A DNA stretch of 64,000 bases from Mycolicibacterium neoaurum VKM Ac-1815D (GCF_000317305.3 NC_023036.2:2790001-2854000), one strand, 5' to 3'. Counted from the first letter of the stretch, positions 8,116-19,665 are shown. Numbers and translations: made by a program. The notes: a model not told the origin generated them from the letters alone.

Positions 8116-9050
8116 CTCAGCTCCCGGCCGGTCAGATCGAGGAAGACATCCTCCAGGCTGCGTTGCTCCACCCGCATGTCGGTGGCCAGCACGTTCACCC
8201 GGGCGCACCATGCGGTGACGGTGGCAAGCACCTGCGGATCTATCCGTCCCTCCACCAGGTACTCACCGGCGGTGGTCTCACCGGCCCGGTAGTTCTCCGG
8301 CAGCGCCGAGACGAGCAACGACAGGTCGAGCCGCGGCGGCGCGGTGAAACGCAGCTGGTTCTCGGCGCCGCTGCGCATCAGCTCCGCCGGGGTACCCGCG
8401 GCGACGGTGCGGCCGTGATCGATGATGACCAGCCGGTCGGCCAGCTCCTCGGCCTCGCTCAGATGGTGGGTGGTCAGCACGACGGTGACGCCGTCGCGGC
8501 GCAGCGCGTCGATCAGTTCCCACACCACGATGCGGGCGTGGGCGTCCATGCCCGCGGTCGGCTCGTCGAGGAACACCAGCTCGGGCCGCCCCACGACGGC
8601 GCAGGCCAGCGCCAGGCGCTGCTGCTGGCCACCCGAGAGCCTGCGGTAGGTGGTGCGGGCGACATCGGTCAGACCGAGGGTCTCGAGCAGCCACTGCGGG
8701 TCGAGGGGATCGGCGGCATAGGAGGCCACCAGGTTCAGCATCTCGCCGGCGCGGGCGGCCGGGTAGCCGCCGCCGCCCTGCAACATGACCCCGATCCGCT
8801 CGCGCAACCGGGCGTTGTCCGCCGCCGGGTCCAGGCCGAGGATCTCGATGCGACCGGAATCCGGGCGCAGGAATCCCTCGCACATCTCCACGGTGGTGGT
8901 CTTACCGGCGCCGTTGGGTCCGAGCAGGGCGAACACCTCGGCCCGGCGCACCTCCAGATCGAGATTGTCGACGGCGGCGGGTGCCGAGGCCGGTCCGTAG
9001 CGTTTGGTCACCCCGAGCAGGCGTACGACAGCGTCAGAACCGGTGGTCAC
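8112..9050 (-). CDS. ABC transporter ATP-binding protein
   Basis: 312-residue ABC-2 exporter ATPase, positionally equivalent to Rv1458c. Walker A is GPNGAGKTTT (residues ~43-52), the signature is LSGGQQQRLALA, Walker B is LVFLDEPTAGMD and the switch His is in TTHHLSEAEEL. A ~90-residue C-terminal extension follows the nucleotide-binding domain, as in DrrA-like proteins. The GTG start at 9050 overlaps the stop of mptB by GTGA, and the 3' end overlaps the permease by ATGA. The three genes are therefore translationally coupled. Confidence 0.9.
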   Translation of the reverse strand: MTTGSDAVVRLLGVTKRYGPASAPAAVDNLDLEVRRAEVFALLGPNGAGKTTTVEMCEGFLRPDSGRIEILGLDPAADNARLRERIGVMLQGGGGYPAARAGEMLNLVASYAADPLDPQWLLETLGLTDVARTTYRRLSGGQQQRLALACAVVGRPELVFLDEPTAGMDAHARIVVWELIDALRRDGVTVVLTTHHLSEAEELADRLVIIDHGRTVAAGTPAELMRSGAENQLRFTAPPRLDLSLLVSALPENYRAGETTAGEYLVEGRIDPQVLATVTAWCARVNVLATDMRVEQRSLEDVFLDLTGRELR

Positions 9051-10699
9051 GGAGATTCAGCGTAGGCGTCGGGTCTGGCAGCCGGTGGCTCTGGTCCGGG
9101 TCGCGGGTCGTCGGGGCCCGGCGGTGCCAGTGCGCGCCACGGCAGATGCCGGTAGGTGATGGCGATGATGATCAGCACGATCACCGCGCTGGCCAGCGTG
9201 GCATCCAGAATCTGGAACAGCGCGAACCGGTCACCGTTGGCGGTCGGCCCGAAGATGCCCACCACCAGCGTGATACCGATCGCCGACCCGCGGAATCCCG
9301 GTCGGGTGGCCCAGGTGGCCAGCGGGATGATCGCCCACAGCAGATACCAGGGCTGCACCACCGGGAACAACAACACGCTGGCGCCCAGCGCGACGCCGAG
9401 GCCGCCGACCGGATGCAGACGGCCGCGCAGGACGGCCAACAACAGCCAGCTCACCAGGACCGCGATGATGATCACACCGATACCGCGCGTGAGGCCCAGC
9501 ACCGATGTCGTGTGGTCACCGAGGCCCAGCAGGATGCCGACCTGGCCGGTGCCCAGGGCGATCAGCGTCGGCGGGGACATCCAGGATCGGACGACGTTCG
9601 CCGTACCGAGGGTGAACACCCAGCCGAAGCCCAGGCCGCTGGCCCAACCGATGATCGCCATCACCGCCAGCGATAGTGCGCCCAGCGAGAAGCTCGCGGC
9701 GAGGAATGCTTTCACGGTGCCACCCCAGTGCCAGGCCAGCGCCATCACCACGAAACCCATCGCCAGCAGTGCGGGCAGCTTCACCTGGGAGGACATCGTG
9801 ATGAGCACGGTGCCCGCGGCGAGCATCGCCGCGGCATGTGGTGGCAGCCGCCAGCTGTGTTCGCGCACCCCGTCGATCCCGCGCAGCGCGAACTCGGTGC
9901 CGGCCAGCATCAGGCCAAGCATCAGCGCCTCGTTGTGGATCCCGGCGACCAGGTGCATGAACAACAGCGGGTTGCACGGGCCCAGCCAGAGCGCGCTGAC
10001 CTCGGCGACGCCGCAGCGCCGGGCCAGCCGAGGGGTGGCCCAGACGATCAGGCCGACGCCGACGAGCACCACCAGCCGGTGGCACAGCACCGCGGCGACG
10101 ATGTTGTCGCCGGTGAGCACCGAGATGCCCTCACCGATCCACAGGAACAGCGGTCCGTAGGGGGCCGGGGTCTCGCGCCACAGGCTGGGCACCGAGAGGG
10201 TGAAGACATGGTCGAGCCCGAGCCCGGGAGCCGGGCCGACCTGGTAGGGGTCCAGCCCGATCCGGGCGATCTGACTCTGTGCCAGATAGGAGTAGACGTC
10301 CTTGCTGTACATCGGCGGGGCGAACAGCAGGGGCAGCAGCCACAGCAGCAGGGTGCGGTCGAGCTGGCTGCGGGACATCTTGTGCGGTCCGAGCGCGAAG
10401 CGCCCCAGCATCAGCCACGCCAACGCCATCATCACCGCGCCGGTCGTCGTCATCGTCAGCGATACGGTCTGGATGCGGGAGGGCAGGTTGAGCAGTCGCA
10501 CGCCGAAGGTCGGGTCCTGGACGACGGGCCGAGCACCCGCGCCGAGCGCGCCGATGGCCATCAGCACCGTCCCGGTCGCGCCGAAAACCCTGGTCCGGCG
10601 CAGCGAGACGACCTCGGCATTGTTCAGCGGCGAACCGACGGCTCGCTCGTCGGCATGCCAACGGGCGACCGCGGAACTGAAGGACCCGAGGGCGGTCAT
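9047..10699 (-). CDS. mptB: Alpha-(1->6)-mannopyranosyltransferase MptB
   Basis: 550-residue polyprenyl-phosphate-dependent GT-C mannosyltransferase, the MptB family that starts the alpha-1,6-mannan core of lipomannan in Corynebacteriales. More than ten transmembrane segments are visible. The acidic first extracytoplasmic loop typical of GT-C enzymes is in MYSKDVYSYLAQSQIA. I start at the ATG at 10699 (MTALGSFSS); 27 further codons are open upstream but would cross into the SufR operator region. It is divergent from sufR with 90 bp between the start codons, and the order matches Rv1459c-Rv1460. Confidence 0.87.
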   Translation of the reverse strand: MTALGSFSSAVARWHADERAVGSPLNNAEVVSLRRTRVFGATGTVLMAIGALGAGARPVVQDPTFGVRLLNLPSRIQTVSLTMTTTGAVMMALAWLMLGRFALGPHKMSRSQLDRTLLLWLLPLLFAPPMYSKDVYSYLAQSQIARIGLDPYQVGPAPGLGLDHVFTLSVPSLWRETPAPYGPLFLWIGEGISVLTGDNIVAAVLCHRLVVLVGVGLIVWATPRLARRCGVAEVSALWLGPCNPLLFMHLVAGIHNEALMLGLMLAGTEFALRGIDGVREHSWRLPPHAAAMLAAGTVLITMSSQVKLPALLAMGFVVMALAWHWGGTVKAFLAASFSLGALSLAVMAIIGWASGLGFGWVFTLGTANVVRSWMSPPTLIALGTGQVGILLGLGDHTTSVLGLTRGIGVIIIAVLVSWLLLAVLRGRLHPVGGLGVALGASVLLFPVVQPWYLLWAIIPLATWATRPGFRGSAIGITLVVGIFGPTANGDRFALFQILDATLASAVIVLIIIAITYRHLPWRALAPPGPDDPRPGPEPPAARPDAYAESP

Positions 10700-10776
10700 T
10701 CGAGCAGCGTAACGGCCGCCGGCAAGCGGCCCGTCCGGGTAAGGGTTACCTTGGTGGAACCGCTGATCGAATTCCG

Positions 10777-10793
10777 TCACAATGGTGTTGTGA
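10777..10793. promoter_or_regulatory. Candidate SufR operator overlapping the sufR start codon
   Basis: TCACAATGGTGTTGTGA is a perfect inverted repeat with 6-bp arms (TCACAA/TTGTGA) and a 5-nt spacer. The second arm includes the proposed GTG start codon of sufR at 10790. SufR proteins autoregulate the suf operon from this intergenic region in mycobacteria. The symmetry is seen directly; the assignment to SufR is inferred from position. Confidence 0.5.
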
Positions 10794-11563
10794 AATTACG
10801 TCCGGAGACTTCCGTCGCCACTGGCGGCGCGCTGTCTTCGGTCTCCACCGATGGGCATACCCGCGGAGCCATCGTCCAGCTGCTGCTCGAAGGGCCGGTC
10901 ACCGCGGGGGATATCGGATCTCGGCTGGGCATCTCGGCGGCCGGCATCCGTCGGCACCTCGACGCGCTCATCGAGGCCGGTGACGCCGAGGCCAGTGCCC
11001 CGGCGGCCTGGCAGCACAACGGTCGAGGCAGGCCCGCCAAGCGGTATCGGCTCACCGCCGCGGGTCGCGGAAAGCTCACCCACGCCTACGACGACCTCGC
11101 CGCGGCGGCCATGCGCCAGCTACGGGAGATCGGTGGCGACGACGCCGTGCGCGCGTTCGCGCGCCGCCGGATCGACGATCTGCTGGCCGGGATCGACGAT
11201 GCCGTCGTGACCGGTGATGTCGAGCAGACTGCCAACGAGGTCGCCGCGGCGCTGACCGAGGCGGGTTACGCGACGTCCACGGCGCCGGTGGCCGGGCCGC
11301 TGCCCGGCGTACAGCTCTGCCAGCATCACTGCCCGGTATCGCATGTCGCGGAGGAGTTTCCGGAGCTGTGTGAGGCCGAGCAAGAGGCCTTTGCGGAGAT
11401 CCTCGGCACCCATGTCCAGCGGCTGGCCACCATCAGCAACGGTGACTTCGCCTGCACCACGCACGTTCCACTGAGCTCGACTCCGGCCGCCGCCGGCGAG
11501 CCCACCGATGATCGGCACGCAGCCCGCGCCGATTCCACCACCACACAAGGAGTGTCGCGATGA
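10790..11563 (+). CDS. sufR: SufR, iron-sulfur cluster-sensing repressor of the suf operon
   Basis: About 257 residues. The N-terminal winged HTH is [40 protein letters not shown]. The C-terminal half carries cysteines arranged C-x3-C-x12-C ([10 protein letters not shown]...LCEAE), with a further Cys in DFACTTH, fitting an Fe-S sensor. It represses sufBDCSU when clusters are sufficient. The start is uncertain: GTG at 10790 is chosen, an in-frame GTG at 10754 is an alternative, and the much longer open frame upstream is an artefact across mptB. The stop overlaps sufB by ATGA. Equivalent to Rv1460. Confidence 0.88.
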   Translation: MKLRPETSVATGGALSSVSTDGHTRGAIVQLLLEGPVTAGDIGSRLGISAAGIRRHLDALIEAGDAEASAPAAWQHNGRGRPAKRYRLTAAGRGKLTHAYDDLAAAAMRQLREIGGDDAVRAFARRRIDDLLAGIDDAVVTGDVEQTANEVAAALTEAGYATSTAPVAGPLPGVQLCQHHCPVSHVAEEFPELCEAEQEAFAEILGTHVQRLATISNGDFACTTHVPLSSTPAAAGEPTDDRHAARADSTTTQGVSR

Positions 11564-12990
11564 CCCTCACCCCCGAGACACCATTGACCCAGGAGGAAAC
11601 CATTGCCTCCCTGGGCAATTACGGTTACGGCTGGTCGGATTCCGACGTCGCCGGCGCCAGTGCCCAGCGCGGTCTGTCCGAGGCGGTGGTCCGCGACATC
11701 TCGGCCAAGAAGAACGAGCCGGAATGGATGCTCGACATCCGGTTGAAGGCGCTGCGCACCTTCGACAAGAAGCCGATGCCCAACTGGGGATCCGATCTGG
11801 ACGGCATCTACTTCGACAACATCAAGTACTTCGTGCGCTCCAGTGAGAAGCAGGCCGCCACCTGGGACGACCTGCCCGCCGATATCAAGAACACCTACGA
11901 CAAGCTGGGCATCCCGGAGGCGGAGAAGCAACGGTTGGTCTCCGGTGTCGCGGCCCAGTACGAGTCCGAGGTCGTCTACCACTCGATCCGTGAGGATCTG
12001 GAGGCGCAGGGCGTCATCTTCCTGGACACCGACTCGGGTCTGCGTGAGCACCCGGAACTGTTCAGGAAGTACTTCGGCACCGTGATCCCGGCCGGGGACA
12101 ACAAATTCTCCGCGCTCAACACCGCGGTGTGGTCGGGTGGGTCGTTCATCTACGTCCCGCCGGGCGTGCACGTCGACATCCCGCTGCAGGCCTACTTCCG
12201 GATCAACACCGAGAACATGGGTCAGTTCGAGCGCACCCTCATCATCGCCGACGAGGGCTCGTACGTGCACTACGTCGAGGGCTGCACGGCACCGATCTAC
12301 AAGTCCGACTCGCTGCACTCGGCGGTCGTCGAGATCGTGGTCAAGCCCGGTGCCCGGGTGCGCTACACGACCATCCAGAACTGGTCGAACAACGTCTACA
12401 ACCTGGTCACCAAACGGGCCCGTGCCGAGGCCGGCGCCACCATGGAGTGGGTCGACGGCAACATCGGGTCGAAGGTGACGATGAAGTACCCGGCCGTGTG
12501 GATGACCGGTGAGTACGCCAAGGGCGAGGTGCTCTCGGTGGCGTTCGCCGGTGAGGGCCAGCACCAGGACACCGGCGCCAAGATGCTGCACCTGGCTCCG
12601 CACACGTCGAGCAACATCGTGTCCAAGTCGGTGGCGCGCGGCGGTGGCCGTGCCTCCTACCGTGGACTGGTTCAGGTCAACAAGGGTGCCCACGGCTCGA
12701 AGTCGAGCGTGAAATGCGATGCGCTGCTGGTCGACACGATCAGCCGCAGCGATACCTACCCCTACGTCGACATCCGCGAGGACGACGTCACGATGGGCCA
12801 TGAGGCCACCGTGTCGAAGGTCAGCGAGGATCAGATGTTCTACCTGATGAGCCGCGGCATGACCGAGGACGAGGCGATGGCCATGGTGGTGCGTGGCTTC
12901 GTCGAGCCCATCGCCAAGGAACTCCCGATGGAGTACGCGCTGGAACTCAACCGGCTCATCGAACTCCAGATGGAAGGCGCGGTCGGCTAG
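11560..12990 (+). CDS. sufB: Fe-S cluster scaffold subunit SufB
   Basis: 476-residue SufB, the main scaffold subunit of the SufBC2D complex on which new Fe-S clusters are assembled. It shows the family beta-helix with [43 protein letters not shown] and the C-terminal [21 protein letters not shown]. The length is that of an uninterrupted SufB: the conserved VEGCTAP segment, where many mycobacteria including M. tuberculosis carry an intein in sufB, is continuous here. Translation is coupled to sufR by ATGA, and the stop overlaps the GTG of sufD by one base. Confidence 0.96.
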   Translation: MTLTPETPLTQEETIASLGNYGYGWSDSDVAGASAQRGLSEAVVRDISAKKNEPEWMLDIRLKALRTFDKKPMPNWGSDLDGIYFDNIKYFVRSSEKQAATWDDLPADIKNTYDKLGIPEAEKQRLVSGVAAQYESEVVYHSIREDLEAQGVIFLDTDSGLREHPELFRKYFGTVIPAGDNKFSALNTAVWSGGSFIYVPPGVHVDIPLQAYFRINTENMGQFERTLIIADEGSYVHYVEGCTAPIYKSDSLHSAVVEIVVKPGARVRYTTIQNWSNNVYNLVTKRARAEAGATMEWVDGNIGSKVTMKYPAVWMTGEYAKGEVLSVAFAGEGQHQDTGAKMLHLAPHTSSNIVSKSVARGGGRASYRGLVQVNKGAHGSKSSVKCDALLVDTISRSDTYPYVDIREDDVTMGHEATVSKVSEDQMFYLMSRGMTEDEAMAMVVRGFVEPIAKELPMEYALELNRLIELQMEGAVG

Positions 12991-14192
12991 TGAGTGAACT
13001 GACTACCGCGGTCGAAGGTGGCCGCAAAACCGGTTCGGCTCTGAACGCCAACAAGGGCGAGCAGTTCTCCTCGTTCGACGTCGATGCGTTCGAGGTGCCC
13101 GGTGGCCGTGACGAGCTGTGGCGGTTCACCCCGCTCAAGCGTCTGCGCGGCCTGCACGACGGTTCGGCGCAGGCGACGGGTTCGGCACTGGTCGAGGTGA
13201 CCGAGCGCCCCGGCGTGACGGTCGAGTCCGTGCCGCGCGACGACGTGCGTCTCGGCCAGGCCGGTGTGCCCTCCGATCGCGTTGCGGCCCAGGCGTACTC
13301 GTCGTTCGGCAATGCCACCGTGGTGACCGTGGCCCGCGACACCGAGGTCGCCGAGCCCATCGAGATCGTCGTCACCGGTCCCGGTGAGGGCAATGTCGCC
13401 TACGGGCACCTGCAGATCCGGGTGGAAGAGCTGTCCCGGGCGACCGTGGTGGTCGACCTGCGCGGCAGCGGCACGTACGCCGACAACGTCGAGATCATCG
13501 TCGGTGACTCGGCCCGACTCGGCGTCATCTGGATCGCCGACTGGGCCGACGACATGGTGCACGTCAGCTCGCATCATGCCCGGATCGGCAAGGATGCGGT
13601 GCTCGGCCACGTCAACGTCACCCTCGGTGGCGATGTGGTGCGGACCACGGCCACCGTGCGGTTCACCGCTCAGGGCGGCGAAGCCCAGTTGCTCGGCACC
13701 TACTTCGCCGACGACGGTCAGCACTTCGAGTCGCGGTTGCTCGTCGACCACGCGGTACCGAACTGCAAGTCCGACGTGCTGTACAAGGGTGCGCTGCAAG
13801 GCGATCCGGCCTCCGACAAGCCGGATGCGCACACCGTGTGGATCGGCGACGTGCTGATCCGCGCCGCGGCCACCGGCACCGAGACCTACGAGGCGAACCG
13901 CAACCTGGTGCTCACCGACGGCGCCCGTGCCGATTCGGTGCCCAACCTGGAGATCGAGACCGGTGAGATCGCCGGTGCCGGACACGCCAGTGCCACCGGC
14001 CGTTTCGATGACGAGCAGCTGTTCTATCTGCGTGCCCGGGGTATTCCCGAGGAAGCGGCCCGCCGTCTGGTGGTCCGCGGCTTCTTCGGCGAGATCATCG
14101 CCAAGATCGCGGTGCCCGCCGTGCGCGAACGCCTGACCGAAGCCATCGAACGAGAACTAGCCATCACGGAATCGAAAGCAGCCCAAGAATGA
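12990..14192 (+). CDS. sufD: SufBCD complex subunit SufD
   Basis: 400-residue SufD, partner of SufB and SufC in cluster assembly. The C-terminal core shows the paralogous SufB/SufD signature (YLRARGIPEEAARRLVVRGFFGEII) and a long beta-helix region (LLVDHAVPNCKSDVLYKGAL, with its conserved Cys). The GTG start overlaps the last base of the sufB stop (TAGTG). Its own stop overlaps sufC by ATGA. Equivalent to Rv1462. Confidence 0.95.
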   Translation: MSELTTAVEGGRKTGSALNANKGEQFSSFDVDAFEVPGGRDELWRFTPLKRLRGLHDGSAQATGSALVEVTERPGVTVESVPRDDVRLGQAGVPSDRVAAQAYSSFGNATVVTVARDTEVAEPIEIVVTGPGEGNVAYGHLQIRVEELSRATVVVDLRGSGTYADNVEIIVGDSARLGVIWIADWADDMVHVSSHHARIGKDAVLGHVNVTLGGDVVRTTATVRFTAQGGEAQLLGTYFADDGQHFESRLLVDHAVPNCKSDVLYKGALQGDPASDKPDAHTVWIGDVLIRAAATGTETYEANRNLVLTDGARADSVPNLEIETGEIAGAGHASATGRFDDEQLFYLRARGIPEEAARRLVVRGFFGEIIAKIAVPAVRERLTEAIERELAITESKAAQE

Positions 14193-14956
14193 CCACGCTC
14201 GAAGTCAAGGACCTCAACGTCTCCGTCGCCAATCCTGAAGGCGGGGACGACATCCCCATCCTCAAGGGGGTGAACCTGACCGTGCGGTCGGGGGAGACCC
14301 ACGCGGTGATGGGTCCCAACGGATCCGGTAAGTCCACGCTGTCCTACGCGATCGCCGGCCATCCCAAGTACAAGGTGACCTCCGGTGCGATCACCCTCGA
14401 CGGTGCCGATGTGCTCGAGATGAGTGTCGACGAGCGGGCCCGCGCCGGACTTTTCCTGGCCATGCAGTACCCGGTCGAGGTGCCCGGTGTGTCGATGTCG
14501 AACTTCCTGCGGACCGCGGCGACCGCGGTGCGCGGCGAGGCACCGAAGCTGCGGCACTGGGTCAAGGAGGTCAAGGGCGCGATGACCGACCTGGACATCG
14601 ATCCCACCTTCAGCGAGCGCAGCGTCAACGAGGGTTTTTCCGGCGGTGAGAAGAAGCGCCACGAGATCCTGCAGCTGTCGCTGCTCAAGCCGAAGATCGC
14701 CATCCTCGACGAGACCGACTCCGGGCTCGACGTGGACGCGCTGCGCATCGTCAGCGAGGGCGTCAACCGTTATGCCGAGGCGGAGAACGGTGGCCTGCTG
14801 CTGATCACGCACTACACCCGGATCCTGCGTTATATCCGTCCGCAGTTCGTGCACGTGTTCTACGACGGCCGGATCATCGAGTCCGGAGGCCCGGAACTGG
14901 CCGACGAGCTCGAAGAGAACGGTTACGAGCGATTCACCCAGGCAGCGGCAACCTAG
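14189..14956 (+). CDS. sufC: Fe-S assembly ATPase SufC
   Basis: 255-residue ABC-type ATPase of the SufBCD complex; its ATP hydrolysis drives rearrangement of SufB-SufD. Walker A is GPNGSGKST (residues ~37-45), the signature is FSGGEKKRHEILQ and Walker B is IAILDETDSGLD, the characteristic SufC form with D-E-T-D-S-G-L-D. It is a soluble cytoplasmic protein without membrane partners. Start overlaps sufD (ATGA). A 30-bp gap with a TAGGAGGAG ribosome-binding site separates it from sufS. Confidence 0.96.
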   Translation: MTTLEVKDLNVSVANPEGGDDIPILKGVNLTVRSGETHAVMGPNGSGKSTLSYAIAGHPKYKVTSGAITLDGADVLEMSVDERARAGLFLAMQYPVEVPGVSMSNFLRTAATAVRGEAPKLRHWVKEVKGAMTDLDIDPTFSERSVNEGFSGGEKKRHEILQLSLLKPKIAILDETDSGLDVDALRIVSEGVNRYAEAENGGLLLITHYTRILRYIRPQFVHVFYDGRIIESGGPELADELEENGYERFTQAAAT

Positions 14957-16706
<1,750 letters not shown>

Positions 16707-16710
<4 letters not shown>

Positions 16711-17054
16711 GTGAACCCAAGGCCGGCAACGACGAGTTTCTCGCCGATCTGGAAGAGGCGATGCGTGACGTGGTCGATCCCGAACTGGGGATCAACGTCG
16801 TCGACCTCGGACTGGTGTACGGCCTGAACGTGGAAGATGGTGAGGCCGGCACCGTCGCCCTGATCGATATGACGCTGACGTCGGCGGCGTGTCCGCTGAC
16901 CGACGTCATCGAGGATCAGTCCCGTAACGCGTTGGTGGGTCCCGGCTTGGTCGACGAGATCAAGATCAACTGGGTGTGGAATCCGCCGTGGGGTCCGGAC
17001 AAGATCACCGACGACGGCCGCGAGCAGTTGCGCGCGCTCGGCTTCACCGTCTGA
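16707..17054 (+). CDS. sufT: SufT, MIP18/DUF59-family Fe-S maturation protein
   Basis: 115-residue DUF59 (MIP18) protein, usual last gene of actinobacterial suf operons and equivalent to Rv1466. The core motifs are VVDPELGINVVDLGLVYGL and the conserved Cys in LTSAACPLTDVI, followed by NWVWNPPWGPDKIT. The family helps deliver or repair Fe-S clusters. It is coupled to sufU by ATGA and closes the operon; no clear terminator follows. Confidence 0.92.
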
Positions 17055-17507
17055 CCCGGTGTACGCGAGGTCGGCGCGAGTCGACCAGCAAACAGTCGGA
17101 ACGGTACGACCGCACCAGTTTTGTCGCCGAAACAGCACGACCATCCCGACGGGTGTCCTCGGTCGTCGTTAACTGAACTCCGTGCCGGCGACGAGAAGTT
17201 CGGTGTCACGGGCCAATTCGGGCCCGCGGTGCCGCAATGTCGCTCCCGCATTCCGCCATATGGCCGTCTCGTGTCGGTTATTGTTCGGCATGCGACGGTC
17301 CGCCGCCGCAGGCACGTTCAAACATTTGGTGGCAAAACGAGTTTCAGTGCGGCGACCGTCGTTTCGGGTTCGGCGCACTGGTAGCGGTCTGCTGTGTGAC
17401 GATTTGATTTTGTGCTGGGCACTATCGGCGGATGGTGGTATGCCGCCGCGGTGCCCGCCGATGTCACGCCCTCCCGCCTTTACGTTCGGTGAAGGAGGAC
17501 AGCGGCT
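17055..17507 (+). other. Intergenic region between suf operon and GH16 gene
   Basis: 453 bp without a convincing gene. Short open frames here are not supported by a ribosome-binding site or family pattern. The only clear element is a strong GAAGGAGG ribosome-binding site at about 17490-17498 serving the GH16 start at 17508. The promoter of the GH16 gene must lie here, but no consensus hexamers stand out. Confidence 0.6.
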
Positions 17508-19244
17508 ATGCCCACGACTGATGAGGTCCGCAAGCGGTGTGAGCGGCGGCTATGGCTCGGAGCGGGGATGATGACCGCCGGTCTGGCCGCCGCCATCGCC
17601 TCCGGGCAGGGGATGGCCGCCGCGACGGCCGACGAAGGATCGACCGCCAGCAGTGCCAGTGCCGGTAGCTCGGCCGGTGACTCGTCCGCGCCGGGCACGT
17701 CGGCGACGACTGACGCCGGACGTGACTCGTCTCAGTCCGAGTCCGTCTCGGCCGGTGTGGTGTCGGGCGATACGGACTCGGATGCGGACTCGACAGAGCC
17801 GACCGGAACCCGCGGGCAGCGTGTTCCGTCACGGCTGAGCGAGACCACCCGATCCGCGGCGCGGCACGAGGCGTCCACCCGCGGCGACGAGTCCGACACC
17901 ATGGCGGAGTTCGGCCGACCGCGGACCGTCGCGGTCGCCGATATCGACGTCGAGGCCGGGTCCGAGGCCGAGTCGCAGACAGCGGCTCCGGTGACAGACA
18001 CAGTGGCCGAACCTGATGCGGTGATTGTCGAGGAGTGGCCGGACAAACCCTACGACCGGCGCAGGTCGGAGTCCGACATCCGTCGTGGGCAGACCGGTCG
18101 CGACGACGGCCATGCCGCCGGCCGTCCCGCCGTCGACGAACAGAGCGACCGGTCCCCGTCGACCGACGAGGATCAGGGTTCATCGGAACCAGCTGTTGCG
18201 CAGAGCAGTTCGATCAAGGTGGCCACCTCGGCCGCGGCGGCCGAACCCGCCGCACTCGGTAGCGTGGTGCACGAGATGATGGCACGCCTGGGCCTCACTC
18301 CGGTGATGCAGGTGCTCGACCATATCCGTACCGAGATCACGGCGATGATCCAGCACGCGTGGTCGCAGGTCCGCACGCTCTTCCTCGGGCCGTCGGCCAA
18401 CCCGGTGGTGGTGCCCCCCGACACCGCGCCGGGCAATCCCTCGGCAGGCACCTCCGATCCGGTGTTGTTGTGGGAGACGAATTTCACCTCGTTGGCCGAG
18501 GCGATGCAGTCGTGGTCGCTGCAGAGCGGCCGGTGGGGCCAGTCGGCCGGTGAGAACCAGTACTACACACCGGATTTCTCCAATGTCACCGTCGACGAGA
18601 ACGGCTACCTGGTGATCAGTGTGCGCCGCGAGGCCACCCCGGACAATGCGGCCGCCCCGCACGATTACACGTCGGCGCGGGTGGTGTCCTACGGAAACCA
18701 GTCCGTCATGCCCAACAGCAGGATCGTGGCCCGCATCCAGATGCCGTATGCCGAGGGTCTGCTGCCTGCTTTCTGGATGGTCGGTCTGGAACCCGGTCAC
18801 GAGTTCGACTGGCCGCGTCAAGGTGAGGTCGACATCGCGGAGTATCCCGGGTTCGGCTCCGCCGACGGCAGGACGCAGTGGACGGGCAACATCCACGGAC
18901 CCGCGGCCGGCGACAACACCGTCGACGTCAAACTGCACGATGTGGGCGCCGATATCGGCACCGACCTGTCCGCGGGGTTCCACGAGTACGGCATCGACTG
19001 GTACGCCGACCGCATCGTCTGGCATGTCGACGGTGTGCAGACCGGTCAGGTGACCAAGGCCGAGTACGAGGCGATGGGCGGTGACTGGACGCCGTTCTCC
19101 GGCGCCTGGCCGCACTACCTGATCCTGAACGTGGCGGTGGGTAATCCGTGGACCGGTGACCCCGATCCGACGGCGGCCTTCCCCGAACAGCAGATGAAGG
19201 TGGATTGGGTGCGCGTCTACTCACTCGACGCGGTCGCAACCTGA
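17508..19244 (+). CDS. Secreted glycoside hydrolase family 16 protein with long low-complexity N-terminus
   Basis: 578 residues in two parts. Residues ~14-38 are a basic start and hydrophobic segment (RRLWLGAGMMTAGLAAAIASG) fitting a signal peptide. Residues ~40-300 are Ser/Thr/Asp/Glu-rich low complexity. Residues ~315-575 form a GH16 beta-jelly-roll domain. The catalytic motif E-x-D-x-x-E is intact at Glu440, Asp442 and Glu445 (GEVDIAEY), and the domain ends with KVDWVRVYSL. GH16 enzymes hydrolyse or transfer beta-1,3/1,4-glucans and galactans; the substrate here is unknown. The start follows an excellent GAAGGAGG. It stands alone between the suf operon and trxA, where M. tuberculosis has other genes. 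Confidence 0.88.
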   Translation: MPTTDEVRKRCERRLWLGAGMMTAGLAAAIASGQGMAAATADEGSTASSASAGSSAGDSSAPGTSATTDAGRDSSQSESVSAGVVSGDTDSDADSTEPTGTRGQRVPSRLSETTRSAARHEASTRGDESDTMAEFGRPRTVAVADIDVEAGSEAESQTAAPVTDTVAEPDAVIVEEWPDKPYDRRRSESDIRRGQTGRDDGHAAGRPAVDEQSDRSPSTDEDQGSSEPAVAQSSSIKVATSAAAAEPAALGSVVHEMMARLGLTPVMQVLDHIRTEITAMIQHAWSQVRTLFLGPSANPVVVPPDTAPGNPSAGTSDPVLLWETNFTSLAEAMQSWSLQSGRWGQSAGENQYYTPDFSNVTVDENGYLVISVRREATPDNAAAPHDYTSARVVSYGNQSVMPNSRIVARIQMPYAEGLLPAFWMVGLEPGHEFDWPRQGEVDIAEYPGFGSADGRTQWTGNIHGPAAGDNTVDVKLHDVGADIGTDLSAGFHEYGIDWYADRIVWHVDGVQTGQVTKAEYEAMGGDWTPFSGAWPHYLILNVAVGNPWTGDPDPTAAFPEQQMKVDWVRVYSLDAVAT

Positions 19245-19311
19245 TGGCGGGCGGGACATACTGGGAATTGGCACCGGGAATTGGGATCGCCGCCCCGACG
19301 TTAGGAAAAGT

Positions 19312-19665
19312 GTGAGTACAAAGGACATCACCGCAGCCGAATTCAAGTCGGTCATCGATGACAACGAGATCGTCATCGTCGACTTCTGGGCGACCTGGTG
19401 CGGTCCGTGTCGCGCCTTCGCCCCGACGTTCGGAGCGTCGGCGGACAAGCACCCCGATATCGTGCACGCCAAGGTGGACACCGAGGCTGAGCCCGAGTTG
19501 GCGCAGGCCGCCGAGATCCAGGCCATCCCGACCCTGATGGCCTTCAAGAAGGGACACCAGGTGTTTCGCCAGTCCGGCGCGCTCGGTCCCGCTCAGCTCG
19601 AGGAGCTGATCACCAAGATCAAGGAGTTCGACGTCGACGCGGCCATCGCGTCGCAACAGAACTGA
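19312..19665 (+). CDS. trxA: Thioredoxin
   Basis: 117-residue thioredoxin with the active site WCGPC (Cys30, Cys33) and the cis-Pro motif AIPTLMAF. It has the single-domain length and no signal peptide, so it is a cytoplasmic disulfide reductant. The GTG start follows a TTAGGAAAAG ribosome-binding site. Position and sequence fit Rv1470. No thioredoxin reductase gene follows. Confidence 0.93.
   Translation: MSTKDITAAEFKSVIDDNEIVIVDFWATWCGPCRAFAPTFGASADKHPDIVHAKVDTEAEPELAQAAEIQAIPTLMAFKKGHQVFRQSGALGPAQLEELITKIKEFDVDAAIASQQN

Noticed and set aside
9728..11563. 611-codon version of the SufR frame
   Set aside because: The first ~350 codons run antisense through mptB. Only the part from about 10754-10790 onward matches a SufR regulator.
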